A stretch of 64,000 bases of DNA from Myxococcales bacterium (GTDB lineage: Bacteria > Myxococcota_A > Polyangia > Fen-1088), in contig PLNW01000162.1 in NCBI GenBank assembly GCA_003142855.1, positions 111,501 through 175,500 of the forward strand, given 5' to 3'. Below, piece after piece: positions 37,587 through 45,851 of the stretch. Position numbers and translations under genes: made by a program. How positions within the stretch are numbered: the stretch's first letter is position 1; the number at the start of each line of letters is the position of its first letter. The notes under the pieces are model-generated. The model saw nothing but the letters and a program-made list of their open reading frames with translations, did no database searches and was not told where the DNA came from.

Positions 37587-39392
37587 TCACCCCTCCCACA
37601 CCGACTGCCTTATCTCCGCGATGCGCTCTTCGATGGCCTTGAGGGCGAGCAGCGATTGGTCGATGGCCTCGGCACTGGGTGCCACTGATTCAGCGTGACT
37701 GCGGCGCTCGGCCAGCGCGCGTTCCAGCACCTCGGCGATCCCGCGCGCCAGGGCCGCGCCCGCCTCGGCGATGAATTCCTGTAGTCGCTGCACGAATTCG
37801 TCGACGATCTGGTCCAGCTTGGGCGCCAGCGCAGCCGCGGCCTTATTGACCGCCTCGGGTGCGGCCTGCCTGGCCTCGGCCTTCACTTCTTGGGCCACTT
37901 TGCCGCGGAAGATGAGGGCCAGGACCGGTGCGGCCAGGGTCATCAGCCCGCCGGCCAGTGTGTTGACGAACAAGAAAACCGTCGTGCCCAGGGCGCCCAA
38001 GGCAAACACCGAGGCGTCGTACTTGAAGGTGTCCACCGAGATGTGCAGCCGCGCCTCGGGCGACGACAGCTCCTCGGCGATCTCGCGGGTCAATCCATCC
38101 ACACGCTGATTCGCGACTTCGATGGCCTGCTCGGCCAGCCGGTCCAATTCGGCGGCCATGCGCTCGCCCTCGGTTTCCAGCCACGCTTTCCACGTGTCTT
38201 GTAGAAACGGTCCCAGGTAGCGTCGCACATCGGCCGCATCGCTGCTGTCGATCTCGGGCGGCAGCGCGGCCGCGAAGTCGCGGGCGAAGTCAGACAGGTC
38301 CTGGCGCACGCGGGCCCTCAAGGCCGCGGCCTCGGCCAGCACTCCCGACGCAGCCCGGTCGAGTGCCCGCCGCCCTTCTTTTAACCGCTCTTGCGCGTGC
38401 GCCACGCGCGCAGCCAGATCCGCGGGCGGCAATTCCAGCGAGCGTCGCCGCATGCCCAGGCTGTCGCGCACGAAGGTCGCCAAGCGGCCCGCGTCTTCGA
38501 GCGCGTGGTCGAGCAGCAGGCGCACCCGCTCCGCCCCCAAGGTCAAGCGCAGATGCGCCAGCAGCGGCTGCAGGCGCGAGCCCGCCACGTCGCCGGCCAG
38601 GGCGCGCTTGGCCGAGATGGGGAACACCGCGGGCGCGCTCACCATCCCTGACAGGTGCTGCCGCGCGAACTGGGTCGCCTCTTCCAGCTCGGCGTCGTTG
38701 AGCAGATCGGCCTTGCTGACCACGAAGACCAGGCGATCGCGACAGGAGCGCAGGATGCGTTCTTCAATAAAGCGTCGCTCCGAGGCTGTGAGGATCTGCG
38801 TGGCGTCCAACAAGAACAAGGCCGCATCGGCGCGGGGCACGTAGCCATAGGTGATGTCCGCGCGTTGCTCGTTGATGTCGTTCACGCCCGGCGTGTCGAC
38901 CACTGTGATCGACTCGCGCAGGAAACGCGCCGGGTGCTCGATCTCGACATGCGACAGGGATTCATTCATCGCCTGCGCGCCAGCCACGGTCAGCCAATCC
39001 TCCAGCTTGCTCTGGTCGATGGTCTGGCGCCGGCCGTCCTCAAACACAGCCTCGGCAACGACTCGCTCGCCATGACGAATCAGCGCCAGCACAGCCGTGG
39101 TGGGCGTGATCCCCACAGGCAACAGAGGCTCAGTCGCGGGCTGCGCCGGACTGGCGCCAGTGGCCCAGGGATCGGTCAAGCCGAGCAGGGCATTGATCAA
39201 GGTCGACTTGCCGTGATTGAACTCGCCCAGCACCACGAGAGAGAAGCGTCCCTGGTCCAGCTTGGGAATGCGCACCTGGCGAATGTCGTGGGCGGTTGAT
39301 TCCAGCCCTGCCGTGGCCGCCAGGTCGGCCAGGCGACCGAGCACCTCACGTATGGCCGCCTTGCGCGCGTCCGGGCGAAGCACGTCGCTCAC
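37587..39392 (-). CDS. Membrane-associated bacterial dynamin-like GTPase
   Basis: A 601-residue GTPase with G1 GEFNHGKSTLINALLG (near 55), G2 TPTTAVLALI, G3 VVDTPGVNDI, G4 VVSKADLL. After a helical stalk it has two adjacent hydrophobic segments (about 461-494: LGTTVFLFVNTLAGGLMTLA and beyond), in the position of a BDLP/FZL paddle that inserts into membrane, then more stalk helices. The GTG start at 39392 overlaps the M48 protease stop (GTGA); a start 13 codons earlier is rejected. With the downstream TPR-dynamin it forms a tandem pair. Fusion, repair or tethering of membranes is inferred from the family. Confidence 0.88.
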   Translation of the reverse strand: MSDVLRPDARKAAIREVLGRLADLAATAGLESTAHDIRQVRIPKLDQGRFSLVVLGEFNHGKSTLINALLGLTDPWATGASPAQPATEPLLPVGITPTTAVLALIRHGERVVAEAVFEDGRRQTIDQSKLEDWLTVAGAQAMNESLSHVEIEHPARFLRESITVVDTPGVNDINEQRADITYGYVPRADAALFLLDATQILTASERRFIEERILRSCRDRLVFVVSKADLLNDAELEEATQFARQHLSGMVSAPAVFPISAKRALAGDVAGSRLQPLLAHLRLTLGAERVRLLLDHALEDAGRLATFVRDSLGMRRRSLELPPADLAARVAHAQERLKEGRRALDRAASGVLAEAAALRARVRQDLSDFARDFAAALPPEIDSSDAADVRRYLGPFLQDTWKAWLETEGERMAAELDRLAEQAIEVANQRVDGLTREIAEELSSPEARLHISVDTFKYDASVFALGALGTTVFLFVNTLAGGLMTLAAPVLALIFRGKVAQEVKAEARQAAPEAVNKAAAALAPKLDQIVDEFVQRLQEFIAEAGAALARGIAEVLERALAERRSHAESVAPSAEAIDQSLLALKAIEERIAEIRQSVWEG

Positions 39393-40291
39393 TTGAACAC
39401 CGCCAGGAGATCGGCAACCTGGGCGTCGCATTCCTCGCGGGAAAGCCCGCCCGCTCCGCTGTCATGACCGTCGCTGGCCACCCCGCGGAAGTACGCCGTC
39501 TGTGCGAACAGGCGCAGGGCCGCCACCCGCGTGGGCAGATAGGGATGGGTGGAAAAGGCCTCGCCCAGGCGGCGCAGATCGTCGCGCCCTTGCGTGAACT
39601 GGCGCAGGTATTCGTCGACGTTGATTTCGCCATAGAGCTTGCGCGAGCCGAGCGCCAGCTTGATGAGCGCCGCCGTGGCCATGCCGAGATCTCGGGTGCA
39701 CAGCAGGCCGGCCCGGTCGCTGGTGATTTCCGCCCGGCGGGACCACGCGCGCAGGGCCAGCACCACGGGCTGGGCGCCCAGGCGCAGGATCACATTCGCG
39801 GTCTGGGTCAGATAGTACAGCGCGGTCAGGTACACCACGTGGTTGTTGTGGATGTGACCGCACTCGTGACCAATCACGAAGAGCAGTTCGGCGTCGGTGA
39901 GGTGGTCGACCAGTGCGCCCGAAAGCACCAAGGTGGCATCCTCGCTGGTGCCAAAGGTGTGGGCGCCCAGCGACGCCAGCTCGGGCGAAACATAGACCGC
40001 AGGCAACGGAATGTGCAGCACATCGGCGCAACGGGCGACCTTGGCGTGCAGCGCGGGAAACTGGCGCTCGCCCACGCGCACGGCGCTGCCGACCAGGCGG
40101 CTCTTGCCCACGGTGTTCCAGAAACGCACGGTGGATTCCATGGCCAGCGTCACCGGCCGCAACTTGTCCATGGTGGCGCGCACGCGCCAATCACCGGCAA
40201 AGGCGTAGGCAGCGGTTTCGCGCGCGCGCGTCTGCCCCGCGCCTTTGCACCCGGCCACATAGCGGGAAAAAGACAGATCCACAGCTGCCAT
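39389..40291 (-). CDS. M48-family zinc metalloprotease
   Basis: A 300-residue peptidase with zinc motif HECGH in LLFVIGHECGHIHNNH and the third-ligand region RRAEITSDRAGLLC. The fold and YLTALYYLTQTANVIL segment match soluble or peripheral M48 peptidases (BepA/HtpX/YcaL-like). No clear signal peptide; weakly hydrophobic helices after the zinc site may be membrane-associated. I prefer the ATG at 40291; a GTG at 40312 is possible. It starts the M48-dynamin-dynamin-rnhB operon, overlapping the next gene by GTGA, which implies a functional link, perhaps proteolytic quality control of membranes. Confidence 0.9.
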   Translation of the reverse strand: MAAVDLSFSRYVAGCKGAGQTRARETAAYAFAGDWRVRATMDKLRPVTLAMESTVRFWNTVGKSRLVGSAVRVGERQFPALHAKVARCADVLHIPLPAVYVSPELASLGAHTFGTSEDATLVLSGALVDHLTDAELLFVIGHECGHIHNNHVVYLTALYYLTQTANVILRLGAQPVVLALRAWSRRAEITSDRAGLLCTRDLGMATAALIKLALGSRKLYGEINVDEYLRQFTQGRDDLRRLGEAFSTHPYLPTRVAALRLFAQTAYFRGVASDGHDSGAGGLSREECDAQVADLLAVFK

Positions 40292-40361
40292 GGGATCTGC
40301 ATCATAGCGCACAGCCAGAGTTAGCGCGGCGCTTGGTCCAGGATCTCGCGCACCCGGCGGG

Positions 40362-40712
40362 TCAGTGCCTGACTGACCCCAAGAAGGGCACGGTCAGCGG
40401 CACCGCGGCCGTGCAGGCGAGATAGAGCGCCACGCCCGTCCGGTAGCGGCCCGCGCGCACCAGCAGGAACGAGACCGCGATGAGGCCGGCGCAGACGACA
40501 ACCCCAAAGGCATCCCAGCCGCGCAGGATGGTGGCGCCGACCGTCCGCCGCCAGAACATGTCGCCCATGGCCAGTCCCAGCGCGATGGCTGCCACATGGG
40601 CCAGCATCAGCACGGCCATCAAACGTGCGGCCACGCGTGGCTCGGCGCCCTGGATGCGCGGGCTGGGTCCGACCAGGCGCTGCCACAGCGAGATCCGGCC
40701 GTCTTCGTCCAC
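40362..40712 (-). CDS. Small membrane protein, C-terminus possibly frameshifted
   Basis: From a GTG at 40712 with an excellent AGGAGG 6 nt upstream, 116 residues follow: a short cytoplasmic start (VDEDGRISLWQRLVG) and three or four hydrophobic helices. The frame ends abruptly at GSVRH. In the adjacent frame the sequence continues as VSQALTRRVREILDQAPR and stops at 40321, a natural cytoplasmic tail. One extra G in the GGGG run near 40379 would join them. Either the gene is mutated or the sequence has an error there. No family recognised; it resembles the membrane module of kinases or cyclases. Confidence 0.6.
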   Translation of the reverse strand: MDEDGRISLWQRLVGPSPRIQGAEPRVAARLMAVLMLAHVAAIALGLAMGDMFWRRTVGATILRGWDAFGVVVCAGLIAVSFLLVRAGRYRTGVALYLACTAAVPLTVPFLGSVRH

Positions 40713-40934
40713 TCGGTTCCTCCTTGGCTGCTGATCCTGGCCGCGCGGCAATCGAACTGCACCGCGAAGGCCATGAGCAGCCCGGCCTGCGCCAGCGCCG
40801 TCTGCTCACGCATGATGGTGCCACGATCGGGACGGAGCGATGAGATTTTGTTCGCGCTCCCAACCCGCTCTGGCCTTTCGTTGCACGATAGGGCTGATCC
40901 CCGCCGATTTCGCGCTACAATGCGCGGCCTGACG

Positions 40935-41465
40935 ATGTCGCTCCTCCGCTCCGCAGAAGCTGAACTCGATACCCCGGCCGACCTGGCGCCGGTCGAGGCC
41001 TCCATGCGCCTGGCGCTCGAAGCCGCCGCGCAGGCGGGCCGATCAGGCGAAGTGCCTGTGGGTGCTGTGGTGATGGCCCGCGGTCAGGTGGTGGCCGTGG
41101 CGCACAACCAGCGCGAGTGTCTCAACGACCCCACCGCTCACGCCGAGATCATCGCCTTGCGAACCGCGGCCGCTGCGCTGGGGAGCTGGCGCCTGGTCGA
41201 TGCCGATCTCTACGTGACCATGGAGCCTTGCCCGATGTGTGCCGGGGCGCTGGTCAACGCGCGCATACGGCGGCTGTACTACGGTTGCGACGATCCCAAG
41301 GCGGGCGCTGCGCGCACGCTCTACCGGCTGCTCGACGATGCGCGACTCAATCACCAGGTCGAGGTGATTCCCGGCGTGCTGGCCGCCGAGAGCGCAGCCC
41401 TGCTCAAGTCGTTCTTCCTGCGTCTGCGTCAGCCGGCAGCAGATCTCAGGGTCGCGCGCCGCTGA
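40935..41465 (+). CDS. tadA: tRNA-specific adenosine deaminase
   Basis: TadA converts A34 to inosine in tRNA-Arg. The zinc site HAEI (in DPTAHAEIIALRTAAAALG) and PCPMCAGAL are present, as is the EVPVGAVV start of the deaminase core. The ATG at 40935 gives 176 residues; an ATG at 40920 is possible and coincides with a TACAAT -10-like hexamer (40916-40921), so the later start is favoured. The 3' end overlaps the convergent amidase by 20 bp. Confidence 0.93.
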   Translation: MSLLRSAEAELDTPADLAPVEASMRLALEAAAQAGRSGEVPVGAVVMARGQVVAVAHNQRECLNDPTAHAEIIALRTAAAALGSWRLVDADLYVTMEPCPMCAGALVNARIRRLYYGCDDPKAGAARTLYRLLDDARLNHQVEVIPGVLAAESAALLKSFFLRLRQPAADLRVARR

Positions 41466-42261
41466 GGTTGGTTGCTGCTGGGGCCGGAGCCCCCCGGCGC
41501 TGACCGGGTGGTGCGGTGGTCATGGGATCGCGCTGCCCGCGCAACTCGCGGCTGCGCAGGTCGGTGATGGCGCCGGCCAGCGCTGCCGCCACGGTCTTTT
41601 TGCCCTGCTCGGAAAGCAGAAAGGGACCCTCTTCCGCGTGGTCCAGAAATCCCACCTCGACCAGCACCGCGGGCATGTCCAGACCCTGCAGGATATCCAG
41701 GGTGGCCCCGGCCTGCTTGATGCCGCGATCGCGATCCGAGCCAAGGGCGTCGGACAGGCGCCAGCGGATGCGTCGAGCTGCAGCCAGGCTGTCGGCCGCG
41801 GTGGTGCGAGCCCGATGCGCAGCCCACGCGGCCTGTGCGTCGTCGTCGGCCAGCAGGGCTGCCCGCGCCACCTCTTGATCAACGTCCTCGGCGGGCAGCA
41901 CGAAGATCTCGAAACCGCGCTGGCTGCCCGGTCCTTGCTCAGCCGACGCCGCGTTGGCGTGGATGCTGACAAACAAGCGCGCGCCGGCCTGGTTGGCACA
42001 GCGGGCCCGGGCGCGGATGGGCACCAGCACATCGTCGGTGCGGCAGAGCACGATCTTGAGGCCGGGCTCGCCCAGCAAGCGCCGCTGCACCAGGCGGGCG
42101 ATTTCCAAGGTCAGGTGTTTCTCATACTGCTCGGGATTGGCCGTGGGCGCCCCGCGGTTGGATCCGCCATGTCCCGGATCCAAGGCCACCACGAAAGGCG
42201 GCGCGCCGCTCGCGGCCGCGAGAAAGGCGCAAAGAATGCTTGCCACAGAGCTATGAAACAT
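41446..42261 (-). CDS. Exported N-acetylmuramoyl-L-alanine amidase (Amidase_3)
   Basis: Cleaves the amide bond between peptidoglycan glycan and stem peptide. The 271-residue product has a signal peptide (MFHSSVASILCAFLAAASGA), the zinc motifs VALDPGHGGSNRG, LFVSIHANAA and the catalytic VLVEVGFLDH. The C-terminal 30 residues are Pro/Ala-rich. Members with this fold act in daughter-cell separation or wall remodelling. No binding domain is fused. It diverges from the next membrane-protein gene and overlaps tadA tail to tail. Confidence 0.93.
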   Translation of the reverse strand: MFHSSVASILCAFLAAASGAPPFVVALDPGHGGSNRGAPTANPEQYEKHLTLEIARLVQRRLLGEPGLKIVLCRTDDVLVPIRARARCANQAGARLFVSIHANAASAEQGPGSQRGFEIFVLPAEDVDQEVARAALLADDDAQAAWAAHRARTTAADSLAAARRIRWRLSDALGSDRDRGIKQAGATLDILQGLDMPAVLVEVGFLDHAEEGPFLLSEQGKKTVAAALAGAITDLRSRELRGQRDPMTTAPPGQRRGAPAPAATNLSGARP

Positions 42262-42344
42262 CGGGCCTGTCCGGATAGGCTACCGCTGCGGTGACGGCTG
42301 CGCGACTATTGTGAGGATAAGGCCCTATACTGGGCCGGTCGTCC

Positions 42345-43325
42345 ATGCCGAAAGCCATTCCCAGCCCCAACCTGACCGCCGTCCTGGCCCTGGCCGCGGT
42401 GGCCGACCTTGTGCTTTACCGACTCGGGTCGCATGTGTTTCTGCCCAGCCAACCCACCTGGGGACTGGCCCGCGTCCTGTCCGACCTGGGGCTCTTCATG
42501 TCCAACCTGGGCGGCGTCCTCGGTGTGGTGTTGATCGCCATGGTGCTGCTGCATGCCCTGCGGGGCGATACGATCTTTCCTCGCTCCATGCGCATCACGG
42601 TCAGCACCATCGGAATCTTCTTCGTCATCCTGTCTTTGATCGGTGTTCTGGCGCTGCCGGTTCCTGACCGCTACGTCGTCTACCTTCTCATCAGTCACGC
42701 TTTTTTGGCTGCGTTGGTGGCGGTAGGGCTGTGGCACAGGCGCTGCCCTGTCCGTCTGAAACTTGCGGTGACTTTGTTTGCCGCTCCCCTGGTTCTGCAA
42801 ACAGCGACCAAGTTCTGTGAGCGCATGGGATGGTCGCCTTTTCTCATCGGCCAGTGTGCCCGCATGGCTCAGGCCAGCGTATTCTTCGGCTTGCTGCTGG
42901 CGCCGGTTCTGGTTCCCTCCCGCCCGCTGCGCGTCTTGCAAGTGGTGTCTATGCTTGGGGCGGGGCTCATCGCCCTATGCCTTCTCTCCCTGGCCATGGT
43001 GCGATACTTCGGACTGGCGCAGGTCGTGGCGCTTTATGGGCTTCGCTTCGACTTGCCTGGCGCTGCAGGCGTCTTGGGCATGGCCTACCTGGCCATGGTC
43101 GTGGCTGCCTACACCAGCGTGACCGTGGCCGCAGCAGCCTGCCTCACCGGTGAAGCAGTATCACGACTGCTTGGCTACGGTCTTCTCCTGCTGGCAACGA
43201 CCGGTCATCAGATCGTAGCGACCAACCAGACCTTGTTTTCGCTCTGTGGTCTGTGCGCCCTGGCCCTGGGCGCTGTGCGTCTAGGAGATCCAGCCAGGGC
43301 AGCCGGGGGCTCCCCGCCCGACTAG
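42345..43325 (+). CDS. Polytopic membrane protein of unknown function
   Basis: A 326-residue protein with about eight to ten hydrophobic helices, for example LTAVLALAAVADLVLY, LGGVLGVVLIAMVLLHAL, ISTIG-like FFVILSLIGVLAL and ALCLLSLAMVRYFG. No catalytic motif or transporter signature is recognised. A -10-like TATACT lies 13 nt before the ATG but the -35 is poor. The stop codon overlaps the convergent DUF2934 gene by 4 bp. Cysteines in the last helices and the loop RRCPVR are scattered without pattern. Confidence 0.75.
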   Translation: MPKAIPSPNLTAVLALAAVADLVLYRLGSHVFLPSQPTWGLARVLSDLGLFMSNLGGVLGVVLIAMVLLHALRGDTIFPRSMRITVSTIGIFFVILSLIGVLALPVPDRYVVYLLISHAFLAALVAVGLWHRRCPVRLKLAVTLFAAPLVLQTATKFCERMGWSPFLIGQCARMAQASVFFGLLLAPVLVPSRPLRVLQVVSMLGAGLIALCLLSLAMVRYFGLAQVVALYGLRFDLPGAAGVLGMAYLAMVVAAYTSVTVAAAACLTGEAVSRLLGYGLLLLATTGHQIVATNQTLFSLCGLCALALGAVRLGDPARAAGGSPPD

Positions 43326-43525
43326 CGGCGACCGCGTGCCATCAGCTCGCGCTCGGCACGAAGCCAGTTCTCGTGGTCATTCCCGCCGTCGCGCTGATAG
43401 ATCTCGAAGGCGCGGGCGGCGATCTCTTCCTGGGTCGGCTTGTAGGGGGAGGTCGCCTTGGCCGTTGGGGCTGCGGGGGTCGAATTCTTGGAAGGTGCGG
43501 TCTTGGGAGTAGTTTTGATAGCCAT
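43322..43525 (-). CDS. DUF2934-family small protein
   Basis: A 67-residue protein starting MAIKTTPKTAPSKNSTP, a Lys/Thr/Ala-rich tail, followed by the DUF2934 core EEIAARAFEIYQRDGGNDHE and NWLRAERELMA. The start at 43525 has AAGGA 7 nt upstream; a longer start is rejected. Members are small, often basic-tailed proteins of unknown function found in myxobacteria, acidobacteria and rhizobia. Confidence 0.88.
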   Translation of the reverse strand: MAIKTTPKTAPSKNSTPAAPTAKATSPYKPTQEEIAARAFEIYQRDGGNDHENWLRAERELMARGRR

Positions 43526-43718
43526 CTTGCAGTCCTTTGTGGTCCCAAGGTTGGTCACGAAGGGCAGGCTGTCAAGAAAATCCTGACGGCGTGGCCTTGG
43601 GGGGCATGGTCGAACGCGCATTGCGCTAATGCATCTTGTCGCGGTCTTTTCGGGACGCGGCCGGTGCCCGTCCTCGCAATTCGTCGAGCATCGGCGCAGC
43701 TCGGGGTAGGCTGCGGCC

Positions 43719-44435
43719 GTGTTGTGGAACCTGTACGCGGCTTGCTTCGACTTCGTGGCCGAGCTTGCGCCTTACCAAGACATGCTCGACGAAGTGGTGG
43801 CGGAACTGGACCTGCGGCCCGGCATGCGCGTGTTGGACGCAGGCTGCGGCACAGGCGCCCTTGAGGCGCGGCTGGCCGAGCGTCATCCCGACGTCGAGGT
43901 GGTGGCGGTCGATGCCTCGCCTGTCATGCTGGCGAGAGCCCGACGGCGGTCTTGGCCAACCCGCCCGCGCTTCGTGGCCGCGGACATCGATGATTTCTTG
44001 GCGAATGAAAAGGGGCGGTTCGACCGCGTGGTGAGCGTGAACGTGATCTGGGCGTTGGCCAATCCGCGCCGAACCATCGAACACATGGCGGACTGCCTGG
44101 TGCAAGGCGGCCGCATGGTGCATACGACCCCACGCTGGCGGTTTCGCTTCGACGTGATTGTCGCCTGTCACCTGCGACGGGCGCGCGGCGGGCGAGGGCT
44201 GGTGCGTGCCTTGGGCCTGCTGCCTGCGCTGGCCGTGGCCGGCCTGCTCAACCTCGTGCTCGTCCTGCGGGTTGTGGTCGGCAATCATGCCTGGCGCGAT
44301 CGCAGCCGTTGGCAGGCCGACGGGCTGGCGCGCTTGTTCTCACATCCGACCCTCGGGCCAGCCACCATTCGTCCCACCTACGCCGGCCAAGGATTCCTTG
44401 TCACGTGCGACAAAACGCCGGCCTCCCTGATATAG
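43719..44435 (+). CDS. Class I SAM-dependent methyltransferase
   Basis: The 238-residue product has motif I VLDAGCGTGALEARL, the acidic turn VVAVDASPVMLARA and motif III-like MADCLVQGGRMVHTTP, a complete class I methyltransferase core. A hydrophobic stretch LGLLPALAVAGLLNLVLVL near residues 165-185 may bind lipid or membrane, so a lipid-like substrate is possible. The start is GTG (43719). It precedes the nitroreductase by 8 nt, suggesting cotranscription. Substrate unknown. Confidence 0.85.
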   Translation: MLWNLYAACFDFVAELAPYQDMLDEVVAELDLRPGMRVLDAGCGTGALEARLAERHPDVEVVAVDASPVMLARARRRSWPTRPRFVAADIDDFLANEKGRFDRVVSVNVIWALANPRRTIEHMADCLVQGGRMVHTTPRWRFRFDVIVACHLRRARGGRGLVRALGLLPALAVAGLLNLVLVLRVVVGNHAWRDRSRWQADGLARLFSHPTLGPATIRPTYAGQGFLVTCDKTPASLI

Positions 44436-44443
44436 AGAGCGCC

Positions 44444-44953
44444 ATGGACTTCCAGGAACTGATCCGCATTCGTCGCAGCATCAGGGCGTACCGCCCGACT
44501 GAGGTGCCCGAAGATGTCCTGCACCGTGTGCTGGATGCCGGCCGCGTGGCCCCCACCGCGTGCAATCTCCAGCCGTTCCAGCTTGTGGTTGTCACTGACG
44601 CCGAGGTGCGCGCCAAGCTCAAGGCCGCGTATCGTCACGACTGGTTCTGGCGGGCGCCGGTGATCGTCGCTGGGTGTGTCGAGCCGGCCAAGGCCTGGAA
44701 GCGCAACGACGGCTTCAACGCCGCCGAGGTAGACATGGCCATTGTCATGGATCACATCATCCTGGCCGCCACCGAAGAAGGCTTGGGCACTTGCTGGGTC
44801 TGTGCCTTTGACGAGCCCAAGGCCAAGGAGATCCTGGGCGTGCCCGACGGCGTGCGCATCGTGGCCATGACCCCGATGGGCTATCCTGCAGCCGAGCCCG
44901 TTCCCTTCGTGCGCCAGCCGCTACGCGAGCTGGTGCGCAAGAACCGTTGGTAG
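44444..44953 (+). CDS. Nitroreductase-family flavoprotein
   Basis: A 169-residue FMN-dependent oxidoreductase. It begins MDFQELIRIRRSIRAYRPTE, typical of the family, followed by APTACNLQPFQLVVV (FMN contact), DMAIVMDHIILAATEEGLGTC and MTPMGYP (phosphate site). Natural substrates cannot be told; members reduce nitro compounds, quinones or enones with NAD(P)H. A GAGAG motif lies just before the ATG at 44444. Cotranscription with the upstream methyltransferase is likely. Confidence 0.9.
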   Translation: MDFQELIRIRRSIRAYRPTEVPEDVLHRVLDAGRVAPTACNLQPFQLVVVTDAEVRAKLKAAYRHDWFWRAPVIVAGCVEPAKAWKRNDGFNAAEVDMAIVMDHIILAATEEGLGTCWVCAFDEPKAKEILGVPDGVRIVAMTPMGYPAAEPVPFVRQPLRELVRKNRW

Positions 44954-45013
44954 GGGGCAGCGCTCAGGTGGACGCCTGCACGATGGGCGCGGTGATGGCC
45001 GAGTACTGTTGGT

Positions 45014-45030
45014 GGTTGCACTGTGCAACC
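45014..45030. promoter_or_regulatory. Palindromic operator upstream of the toxin-antitoxin pair
   Basis: GGTTGCACTGTGCAACC is a perfect 8-bp inverted repeat around one base, 38 bp before the antitoxin GTG. FitA- and VapB-type ribbon-helix-helix antitoxins repress their own promoter through such palindromes, so this is the probable binding site. Confidence 0.6.
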
Positions 45031-45067
45031 ATGGCGTGGCAGAATTAGGCTCCATCCGAGGTGTCCC

Positions 45068-45316
45068 GTGCCAATCCTGCACGTTCGCAATGTCCCCAAG
45101 CTGACCTATGAGCGGCTCCGGCGGCACGCCACAGGGAGGCAGACTTCCCTGAGCGCCGAGGTGGTCCGTCTGCTCGACTATGCGCTTTCCGACGTGGACT
45201 CGCAGGCGGCTCGCGGAGACGTGCTGGAGAGCATCCACCGCCGTCGCCAGGCCGCGCGGCCTGTGAAAGGCAGACTGGACAGCGTGGCGCTGCTCAGGAG
45301 AGACAGGTCGCGGTGA
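45068..45316 (+). CDS. Ribbon-helix-helix antitoxin (FitA-like)
   Basis: An 82-residue protein starting VPILHVRNVPKLTYERLRRH, the RHH strand and first helix of FitA/VapB-type antitoxins; TSLSAEVVRLLDYAL is helix two. The C-terminal part (REARRQ-like HRRRQAARPVKGRLD) would wrap the PIN toxin. GTG start at 45068 with GAGGT upstream. Its stop overlaps the toxin GTG (GTGA). A palindromic site precedes it. Confidence 0.85.
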   Translation: MPILHVRNVPKLTYERLRRHATGRQTSLSAEVVRLLDYALSDVDSQAARGDVLESIHRRRQAARPVKGRLDSVALLRRDRSR

Positions 45317-45777
45317 ACATGCCGGTGCAGAGCCTGGTGATCGACGCCAGCGTGGGTGTCAGGCTTTTCAGCAACGAACAGGGGGCGGAAGACGTGGCGC
45401 GTTTTTTTGACGGCTCCGCTGCCTCCGCAGACCTGCGCCTGTGCGTACCCGAGCTGTTCTTCGTCGAATGTGCCAACGTCTTTCTCAAACAGGCCCGGCG
45501 GGGCGACTATTCTGTTTCGGCAGCCAAGAGGAACCAGGCCGCACTGCACGCTCTTGCGTTCAAGCCCTATCCGCTTGAGCCCTTGGCCAGTGACGCGCTC
45601 GATCTGGCGGCCCGCTATGGCCTCAGCGCCTACGATGCGCTCTATGCCTGCCTGGCGCATTTCCTGAAGACGACACTGGTTACCTGCGACGTTCGCATGA
45701 TCAGGGCTCTAGCCGACAGTACAATCAGCCTGGCAGATCCCGTGGCTGCGTTGCGCTTGGTGGAGGCGCGCGGATGA
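45313..45777 (+). CDS. PIN-domain toxin ribonuclease (FitB/VapC type)
   Basis: A 154-residue PIN nuclease. Acidic metal ligands are visible: Asp in LVIDASVGVRLFS, Glu in LFFVECANVF, Asp in SAYDALYACLA and Asp in LVTCDVRM. VapC-like toxins cut tRNA or rRNA when freed from the antitoxin. The GTG start overlaps the antitoxin stop; an ATG two codons later is an alternative. All active-site residues are present, so it appears functional. Confidence 0.9.
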   Translation: MNMPVQSLVIDASVGVRLFSNEQGAEDVARFFDGSAASADLRLCVPELFFVECANVFLKQARRGDYSVSAAKRNQAALHALAFKPYPLEPLASDALDLAARYGLSAYDALYACLAHFLKTTLVTCDVRMIRALADSTISLADPVAALRLVEARG

Positions 45778-45851
45778 CGACGCCAAGATGCTGTTGGCAC
45801 AGATTTCCGCAAACTAATGATGTCGCAAGAAGCATTCTGAGATGGAGGTAG

